64,000 nucleotides of DNA, from positions 661,242-725,241 of the forward strand of contig NZ_FUHN01000008.1 in NCBI RefSeq assembly GCF_900155555.1. Direction: 5' to 3'. The translations under genes and the position numbers were made by a program. Positions 58,250-64,000 of this stretch are shown here, piece by piece. The notes under the pieces were generated by a model, which saw only the letters and a program-made list of their open reading frames with translations, had not been told where the DNA came from and made no database searches. How positions within the stretch are numbered: position 1 is the first letter of the stretch; every line of letters begins with the position of its first letter. This DNA comes from Mobilibacterium timonense. Lineage in GTDB: Bacteria; Bacillota; Clostridia; Peptostreptococcales; Anaerovoracaceae.

Positions 58250-60127
58250 ATGAGTGATTTTAAAATAAAAATTTCAAATCTTGATAGGTTATCAGTAATA
58301 AGGGTATTGCTACTGGTAATTTACGATTTGGCTGCTATAGAAGTAGCTTCTTTTATGGCACTTTTTATCAGGTTTGATTTTACGATGAACGACGAGATGG
58401 TTAGATATCTCGCCATATACAGGCAACACCAGATTCTCGTGATGGGTATTACTATCATTATATTTGCTGCATGCCGTTTGTATACGAGCATCTGGTCTTA
58501 CGCAAGTATTCGGGAAATGATGAATATTATGCTGGCTTCAATACTATACATGCTGCTGGTGACAGCAGTGTATGATTTTTTGGAGCCGGAGAGCAATGGA
58601 ATGCCAAGGAGCTTTTACTTACTATCCGCGGCATTTCTGTTTGTTTTGGTGTTCTTTGTCCGGTTTATTTATCGTGCAATCAGGGAATTTAGAGGATTAA
58701 CCAATAAAAACAGAGTGACAAAAAGGGTAATGGTCATTGGAGCAGGCGCTGCTGGAGCAGGGCTCATCAAAGAGATAAAGGCAAACCCGAGCCTCAAAAA
58801 AAAGCTTGTCTGCATAGTAGATGATGATACCACTAAGGTTGGAAAGAGAATGTTCGGCGTTTTTGTTGCCGGTACCACAGAAGACATACCTAATCTGGTA
58901 AAGAGCTATGTGATAGACCAGATACTTATTGCGATGCCTTCGGCTTCTGCAGAAGAGAGAAAACGCATTCTGGACATCTGTAAGACAACAGGATGCGAGA
59001 TGATGATCATCCCAGGAATCTATCAGATAATAAGGGGTGATGTAAGCGTATCCCAGCTCAAGCACGTAGATGTTAACGATCTCCTTGGAAGGGAACCTAT
59101 AGAAGTCGATATAGACTCGATTATGGGATATGTAAAGGACAAGGTAATCATGGTAACAGGCGCTGGAGGGTCGATCGGAAGCGAGCTGTGCAGACAGATC
59201 GCCAGCCATCAGCCTAAGCAGTTGATAATGCTTGATATCTACGAAAATACTACATACGAAGTACAGAATGAGCTGAAGGCTAACTTCCCGGAACTTAATC
59301 TGGTCGTGCTTATTGCATCTGTCAGAAATACTGCAAGAATAGACCACATATTTGAAATGTACAGACCAGATATAGTGTATCATGCAGCTGCTCATAAACA
59401 TGTTCCACTCATGGAAGCAAATCCTAATGAGGCAATAAAAAACAACGTACTGGGCACCTGGAAAGTTGTTATGGCTTCGGATAAGTGGAAGGTGAGCAAG
59501 TTCGTTCTGATCTCAACTGACAAGGCTGTGAATCCGACCAGTATAATGGGCGCATCAAAAAGGATATGTGAAATGCTGGTTCAGACATACAATAATCATT
59601 CTGAAACAGATTTCGTTGCCGTTCGGTTCGGAAATGTACTGGGAAGTCATGGAAGTGTTATTCCGCTCTTTAAGAGACAAATCGCGGAAGGCGGTCCTGT
59701 GACGGTTACGCATCCGGATATTATACGGTATTTTATGACGATACCGGAAGCCGTTTCGTTGGTACTTCAGGCAGGCGCTTTTGCAAAAGGGGGAGAAATA
59801 TTCGTCCTTGACATGGGAAAGCCTGTTAAAATAGACGATTTGGCGCGAAATCTGATTCTTCTGTCAGGGCTGAAGCCAGACATAGATATAAAGATAAAGT
59901 ATGTTGGCCTTCGTCCCGGAGAAAAATTGTATGAAGAACTTTTGATGGATGAGGAAGGACTGCAGGATACTGAAAATAAGCTTATTCATATTGGGCACCC
60001 AATCAAATTGGACGAAGAAAAATTCATTAAACAAATTGAGGATCTTAGTGATTATGTGCAAAAGGAGCCTGACGATATTAAGCGATATGTCAAGAACATA
60101 GTTCCTACTTATAATCCGAAAAATTGA
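58250..60127 (+). CDS. Membrane-bound UDP-sugar 4,6-dehydratase (PglF/CapD-like)
   Basis: This 625-residue nucleotide-sugar dehydratase is of the long PglF/WbpM/CapD type, typically acting on UDP-GlcNAc to give the 4-keto-6-deoxy sugar. Four N-terminal membrane segments (residues about 12-140) are followed by a first Rossmann-like domain (VMVIGAGAAGAGLI, about 160) and the catalytic SDR domain (about 285-560) with VTGAGGSIGSELCRQ. The active site reads STDKAVNPTSIMGASKR, with Met in place of the usual SDR Tyr, as is normal for this family. VRFGNVLGSHGSVIPLF is also family-specific. Base composition drops sharply to AT-rich here compared with the mutase before it. Confidence 0.92.
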   Translation: MSDFKIKISNLDRLSVIRVLLLVIYDLAAIEVASFMALFIRFDFTMNDEMVRYLAIYRQHQILVMGITIIIFAACRLYTSIWSYASIREMMNIMLASILYMLLVTAVYDFLEPESNGMPRSFYLLSAAFLFVLVFFVRFIYRAIREFRGLTNKNRVTKRVMVIGAGAAGAGLIKEIKANPSLKKKLVCIVDDDTTKVGKRMFGVFVAGTTEDIPNLVKSYVIDQILIAMPSASAEERKRILDICKTTGCEMMIIPGIYQIIRGDVSVSQLKHVDVNDLLGREPIEVDIDSIMGYVKDKVIMVTGAGGSIGSELCRQIASHQPKQLIMLDIYENTTYEVQNELKANFPELNLVVLIASVRNTARIDHIFEMYRPDIVYHAAAHKHVPLMEANPNEAIKNNVLGTWKVVMASDKWKVSKFVLISTDKAVNPTSIMGASKRICEMLVQTYNNHSETDFVAVRFGNVLGSHGSVIPLFKRQIAEGGPVTVTHPDIIRYFMTIPEAVSLVLQAGAFAKGGEIFVLDMGKPVKIDDLARNLILLSGLKPDIDIKIKYVGLRPGEKLYEELLMDEEGLQDTENKLIHIGHPIKLDEEKFIKQIEDLSDYVQKEPDDIKRYVKNIVPTYNPKN

Positions 60128-60166
60128 TTTGTTATTATGAAAATGTAGACTAAAGGGAGGATATAG

Positions 60167-61375
60167 ATGAAAGTACCATTTTCTCCACCAGACATAAGTC
60201 AGTTGGAAATTGATTATGTAACAGAAGTTCTAAAGTCTGGATGGATTACTACAGGTCCAGTTGTAAAAGAGTTTGAAAAGAAAATTGTTGAATTTGTAGG
60301 TGCAGAGGGCGCTGTTGCGCTAGGATCTGCAACGGCTGCACTTGAAGGAGCGCTGCGTTTCTTAGGTGTTGGTCCAGGAGATGAAGTGATCGTCCCAGCG
60401 TATACTTATACATCTACAGCCAGTGCGGTCGTTCATACAGGGGCAAAGGTTATTTTCGCAGACAGTGCTCGTGAGCAGTTTGAAATGGACTATGACAGAC
60501 TGCCGGGAATGATCAATGAACACACGAAGGCCATCATTGCTGTAGATTTGGGAGGAATGATAGCCGATTACGACAGACTTTTTGAGATAGCAGAAAACAG
60601 TAGGATGAAGTTTCATGCTGATTCTTCCGCGCAGGAGGTCTTGGGTCGCATTGCCGTTATAGCGGATTCAGCCCACGCATTCGGATCTTCTCTTGACGGG
60701 AAAAAAGCGGGCGAGATCGCAGATTTCACAGCGTTTTCATTTCATGCGGTAAAAAACCTTACAACTGCAGAGGGTGGGGCGTTGACATGGAAAAAACATG
60801 ATGGCATTGAAAATGATGAGATCTACAGATATTTGCAACTGTATTCTCTTCATGGTCAGTCGAAGGATGCTCTGTCAAAAAACAAGGCTGGATCCTGGGA
60901 ATACGATATTGTATGGCCGGGTTATAAATGCAACATGACCAACATTAATGCGGCTATAGGAATGGCTCAACTTGAACGGTATAAAGGGATGCTGTCAAGG
61001 AGAAAAGAATTAAACGAAAATTATCGCAAAGCGTTTGCTCCGTTTGGGTTGAGGATGCTGGACCACTATGTGAATGGCATGAATTCTACAGGACATCTTT
61101 TCCTGGTCAGGATCCCTGGGGCGTCTGAAAAGGATAGAAACGTGGTGATCTCCGACATGGCTAAGCGTGAGATAGCCTGCAATGTTCATTATAAACCGCT
61201 GCCAATGATGACAGCCTATAAAAACATGGGGTATGACATTGCGGATTTCCCGAATGCATATAACCAGTATGCGAATTTGATCTCCATCCCGGTATTCTCT
61301 ACCATGACAGATGAGCAGAATCAATATGTCATCGACAGCTTCATTGATGTTTTGAAGAACCGGGGACTGATCTGA
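60167..61375 (+). CDS. DegT/DnrJ/EryC1-family sugar aminotransferase
   Basis: This 402-residue PLP-dependent aminotransferase acts on nucleotide-linked keto sugars; next to a 4,6-dehydratase, PglE-like C4 amination is the likely role. Features are PFSPPDISQLEIDYVTEVLKSGWITTGP at the N-terminus, GSATAALEGALRFLGVGPGDEVIVPAYTYTSTASAV (about residue 48), DSAHAFGSSLDGKKAGEIADFTAFSFHAVKNLTTAEGGAL with the PLP Lys (about 195), and GYKCNMTNINAAIGMAQLERY (about 250). GGGAGG precedes the ATG. An insertion of about 25 residues sits before the DSAHAFG motif. Confidence 0.92.
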   Translation: MKVPFSPPDISQLEIDYVTEVLKSGWITTGPVVKEFEKKIVEFVGAEGAVALGSATAALEGALRFLGVGPGDEVIVPAYTYTSTASAVVHTGAKVIFADSAREQFEMDYDRLPGMINEHTKAIIAVDLGGMIADYDRLFEIAENSRMKFHADSSAQEVLGRIAVIADSAHAFGSSLDGKKAGEIADFTAFSFHAVKNLTTAEGGALTWKKHDGIENDEIYRYLQLYSLHGQSKDALSKNKAGSWEYDIVWPGYKCNMTNINAAIGMAQLERYKGMLSRRKELNENYRKAFAPFGLRMLDHYVNGMNSTGHLFLVRIPGASEKDRNVVISDMAKREIACNVHYKPLPMMTAYKNMGYDIADFPNAYNQYANLISIPVFSTMTDEQNQYVIDSFIDVLKNRGLI

Positions 61376-61379
61376 AGAA

Positions 61380-62066
61380 ATGGTGCTGAAAAGATGGGAA
61401 GACCTTCCTGACTTCATGAAAAATGATGCGGTCAGGCCATATTATGAGAAATTAAAAAAAAGAAGAGCTGCCATTTTTATAAAAAGAATTTTCGATATCA
61501 TTGTTTCCGGACTGATGATATTGATACTGTCTCCTGTTTTTCTCATACTTGTTATCAAGATAAAGGCAGATGATCACGGGCCTGCATTCTTCAGGCAGGT
61601 GAGAATCACCAGATATGGTAGAGAGTTTCGGATCTTCAAGTTCCGTACAATGGTAGTGAATGCTGATAAACTTGGAGCTCAAGTGACAAGTGGAAATGAT
61701 CCACGAGTTACTCATGTTGGAGTAAAGCTAAGAAAATATCGTCTTGATGAATTACCTCAGCTGTTTAATGTGTTCAAAGGAGATATGTCTTTCGTTGGGA
61801 CCAGGCCTGAGGTACCAAGATATGTGAAAGAGTACTCTGAGGAAATGATGGCTACTTTACTCATGCCGGCGGGGGTCACCTCAGATGCGAGCATAATGTA
61901 TAAGGACGAAAGTGAGATCATTGGCAATGCTGAGGATCCGGACAAAGTATATATTAATAAAGTCCTTCCGGAGAAGATGAAGTATAACTTGGAAGCAGTG
62001 GAAGATTTCAGCCTTGGACGGGAGTTCAGGCTACTGTTCCGCACAGTGATTGCAGTGTGCAAATAA
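61380..62066 (+). CDS. Monotopic priming sugar transferase (PglC-like)
   Basis: This 228-residue phosphoglycosyl transferase of the bacterial sugar transferase family moves a sugar-1-phosphate from UDP-sugar to undecaprenyl phosphate, starting glycan assembly. One N-terminal membrane-embedded helix (residues about 33-55) precedes the core: PAFFRQVRITRYGREFRIFKFRTM (about 62), RLDELPQLFNVFKGDMSFVGTRPEVPRYV (about 120), including the catalytic Asp-Glu pair. The short form lacking extra membrane helices matches PglC. It begins 4 bp after the aminotransferase stop with a poor ribosome-binding site, so it is probably coupled. Confidence 0.93.
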   Translation: MVLKRWEDLPDFMKNDAVRPYYEKLKKRRAAIFIKRIFDIIVSGLMILILSPVFLILVIKIKADDHGPAFFRQVRITRYGREFRIFKFRTMVVNADKLGAQVTSGNDPRVTHVGVKLRKYRLDELPQLFNVFKGDMSFVGTRPEVPRYVKEYSEEMMATLLMPAGVTSDASIMYKDESEIIGNAEDPDKVYINKVLPEKMKYNLEAVEDFSLGREFRLLFRTVIAVCK

Positions 62067-62083
62067 AAGGAGAGAAATATCGA

Positions 62084-63304
62084 TTGAATATCCTATTGAT
62101 TAACCATTATGCAGGATCTCCTGAGATGGGAATGGAGTTTCGCCCATATTATTTATCAAGAGAGTGGAAGAAAAAGGGCCACGATGTAACCATTGTCGGA
62201 GGTGATTTTTCGCATCTAAGAAAAAAAAATCCTGATGTTGCAAAGGATTTTCAAGAGGAGATAATTGACGGAATAAGATACGTCTGGATAAAAACAGGTG
62301 AATACGACAGTAATGGCAGCGCTCGTGCGATGAGCATGTTCAGATTCTGCCAGAAACTGGAAAAGGGAAAGAAATATCTTGTAGAGACATATAAGCCAGA
62401 TGTGGTGATCTCATCTTCGACGTATCCGCTGGACTCATATCCGGCCAGCAGAATCGCCAGAATGGCTGGAGCAAAGTATATTCATGAAGTACACGACATG
62501 TGGCCCTCTACTTTGTACGAAGCTGGAGGAATGTCAAAGCATCATCCGTTCGTATTGTTGATGCAAGCTGCTGAGGATCATGCTTACAGAAAAGCTGACA
62601 TTGTGGTTTCGCTTCTAAAGCATGCAGAACCATACATGAAAGAACACGGTCTTAAAGAAGGAAAATTCCACTATATACCTAATGGCGTCATATCGGCAGA
62701 ATGGAATGCCGGAGAGCCTGTTCCAGAAGAACACTCGAAAGTCTTTCAGGAACTTAGGGATACTGGACGATTTATTCTTGGTTACTTTGGAAGTCATGAG
62801 ATGTCATATGGATTGCATAATCTGATCGAAGTGACTGGCAAACTGGATCGACAGGGTGTTTCTCTGGTGATGGTAGGAAAAGGAAAACTGAAGCAGGAAT
62901 TGATCGATTTTGCGAAGGAAAAAAGTATCGACAATGTTTATTTTCTCCCACCTGTAGAAAAGGGGCAGATACCTGCAGTTGTTTCAAATTTTGATGCAAT
63001 ATTCATTGGAACTATCGAGTCGCCATTATACAGATTTGGTATCTGCATGAACAAGATGTTCGATTCTATGATGGCGGCGAAGCCAATCGTAATGGCCATT
63101 ACAACACCATCAACTCCGGTCAGCGAGGCAGGATGTGGAATAATCACAAAGTCTTGTGATAATGAAGAAATAATGAAGGCAATTACCTGCATTCAAAATA
63201 TGACTCCTGAGCAACGAAGGGAAATGGGCAACAGGGGGAGAGAGGCTGTTCTGGAAAAGTACACGTACGAAAAAATTGCAGAAGAGTTTCTCAGGCTTTT
63301 TTAG
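62084..63304 (+). CDS. Family 4 glycosyltransferase (WbuB-like)
   Basis: This 406-residue GT-B fold glycosyltransferase probably extends the lipid-linked glycan. The start is taken as TTG at 62084, which follows AAAAGGAG and opens directly on the fold (LNILLINHYAGSPEMGMEFRPYYL). A GTG at 62057 overlaps the previous gene and has no ribosome-binding site. Supporting parts are SREWKKKGHDVTIVGG, KYIHEVHDMWPSTLYEAGG (about residue 145), YIPNGV (about 207), LGYFGSHEMSYGLHNLIEV and the C-terminal MMAAKPIVMAITTPSTPVSEAGCGI. Donor and acceptor are unknown. Confidence 0.88.
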   Translation: MNILLINHYAGSPEMGMEFRPYYLSREWKKKGHDVTIVGGDFSHLRKKNPDVAKDFQEEIIDGIRYVWIKTGEYDSNGSARAMSMFRFCQKLEKGKKYLVETYKPDVVISSSTYPLDSYPASRIARMAGAKYIHEVHDMWPSTLYEAGGMSKHHPFVLLMQAAEDHAYRKADIVVSLLKHAEPYMKEHGLKEGKFHYIPNGVISAEWNAGEPVPEEHSKVFQELRDTGRFILGYFGSHEMSYGLHNLIEVTGKLDRQGVSLVMVGKGKLKQELIDFAKEKSIDNVYFLPPVEKGQIPAVVSNFDAIFIGTIESPLYRFGICMNKMFDSMMAAKPIVMAITTPSTPVSEAGCGIITKSCDNEEIMKAITCIQNMTPEQRREMGNRGREAVLEKYTYEKIAEEFLRLF

Positions 63305-63324
63305 ACGATTGAAAGGGTTTTCAA

Positions 63325-64000
63325 ATGAAAATAGTAACTGTGGTAGGAGCCAGACCTCAATTTATTAAAGCAGCTGCAGTTTCCAGAAAAATAAGAGAAT
63401 ACAGCGAGGAAATTCTGGTGCATACTGGCCAACATTATGACAGTAACATGTCAGAGCTTTTTTTCCAGGAGCTTCATATCCCTTCACCTGACTACAACCT
63501 GGGTGTTGGGTCGGGAACGCATGGCAAACAGACCGCAGAGATGCTCCAGGGTATCGAGGAGATATTGATTAAGGAGAAGCCTGACTATTTGATGGTTTAT
63601 GGAGATACAAATTCTACCATAGCAGGAGCGTTGGCAGCATCTAAGCTTCTTATTCCGGTCATTCATGTAGAGGCGGGGGTGAGATCTTTTTATATGGCGA
63701 TGCCTGAGGAACAGAACAGGATACTCACGGATCATATCTCAAAATATCTTTTCTGCTCTACAGACACGGCCGTGGAAAATCTACACAGAGAAGGCATCAC
63801 CAAGGGAGTATATAACATAGGGGATGTTATGTGTGATGCGGTAATGTATTATTCAAACCTTATTGATGAGAAATCAAAAGAAGAGTATTTTGCAGATCTG
63901 AAATATATATTCGGTGAACGTGGAGCGGTTGAAAGATGGTATCTGTCCACTGTCCACAGGGCAGAGAATACTGATGATGTAAGCAAAATCAAAACAATTC
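63325..64000 (+). CDS. wecB: UDP-N-acetylglucosamine 2-epimerase, 3' end beyond the window
   Basis: The frame runs from the ATG at 63325 (GAAAGGG upstream) to the right edge without a stop, covering 225 codons. The enzyme converts UDP-GlcNAc to UDP-ManNAc. Recognisable parts are VVGARPQFIKAAAVSRKI at the N-terminus, HTGQHYDSNMSELFFQEL (about residue 37), VYGDTNSTIAGALAASK (about 91), VIHVEAGVRSF (about 112), MPEEQNRILTDHIS and the STVHRAENT motif (about 211). It continues the AT-rich glycan cluster. Its 3' end and any following genes are not visible. Confidence 0.93.
   Translation, partial: MKIVTVVGARPQFIKAAAVSRKIREYSEEILVHTGQHYDSNMSELFFQELHIPSPDYNLGVGSGTHGKQTAEMLQGIEEILIKEKPDYLMVYGDTNSTIAGALAASKLLIPVIHVEAGVRSFYMAMPEEQNRILTDHISKYLFCSTDTAVENLHREGITKGVYNIGDVMCDAVMYYSNLIDEKSKEEYFADLKYIFGERGAVERWYLSTVHRAENTDDVSKIKTI

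Overview
The window looks like chromosomal DNA from an anaerobic, moderately GC-rich Clostridia-type Firmicute (Bacillota). The main supports are a CdaA-CdaR-GlmM-GlmS block, a YhaM-type exoribonuclease, RecD2, long-form HPF with ComF, a TrpR-like YerC protein heading a his operon, and the [FeFe]-hydrogenase maturase HydF. Shine-Dalgarno sites are strong and sigma-A promoters are recognisable. I cannot name the species. No rRNA, tRNA, CRISPR array, phage or intact insertion sequence was recognised.

Layout. 0-2.5 kb: two MFS-type transporters, the first cut by the left edge, somewhat AT-richer than what follows. 2.6-8.1 kb: a membrane protein of unknown function, TcdA, a Na+/phosphate symporter behind a Pho-box-like repeat and a tiny upstream ORF, and an NhaC antiporter. 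8.2-15.4 kb: a three-gene operon encoding a 1624-residue HD / helical-repeat / nucleotidyltransferase / GNAT-like / PRTase-like fusion, a lactate-dehydrogenase-fold protein and a double flavodoxin-like protein. This is the best candidate for an undescribed system. 15.6-17.8 kb: LysR and WYL regulators. 17.9-23.1 kb: a Dlt-like acyl-transfer cassette (adenylate-forming ligase, MBOAT with an in-frame TAG, SGNH-like protein, divergently transcribed carrier protein). 23-27 kb: de novo NAD synthesis, with nadA and nadB transcribed divergently from mirrored promoters that carry two TGTCTTGACA palindromes, then nadC.

28-37.3 kb: a translationally coupled histidine operon, yerC-hisZG(fused)-hisD-hisC-hisB-hisH-hisA-hisF-hisIE-histidinol phosphatase. 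It lies between two repeat-rich non-coding stretches (26.9-28.2 and 37.3-38.1 kb) that share an 18-bp sequence, a 12-mer and other short motifs. The left stretch also holds a three-copy 74-bp tandem hairpin repeat.

38-49 kb: L,D-transpeptidase, HydF, NadE, YuiD-like protein, YhaM, RecD2, a GGDEF protein, HPF, ComF and a structured RNA next to comF that is probably the raiA-motif RNA. 49.4-58.2 kb: fumarase, diadenylate cyclase and its regulator, GlmM, GlmS and a second sugar-phosphate mutase, linking c-di-AMP to wall-sugar supply. 58.2-64 kb: a clearly AT-richer surface-glycan cluster (4,6-dehydratase, aminotransferase, priming sugar transferase, glycosyltransferase, WecB running off the right edge), probably acquired horizontally or under different compositional pressure.

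NAD metabolism recurs (nadA, nadB, nadC, nadE and an NMNAT-like domain in the giant fusion). Several housekeeping enzymes carry Ala/Gly/Pro/Glu-rich linkers or tails.
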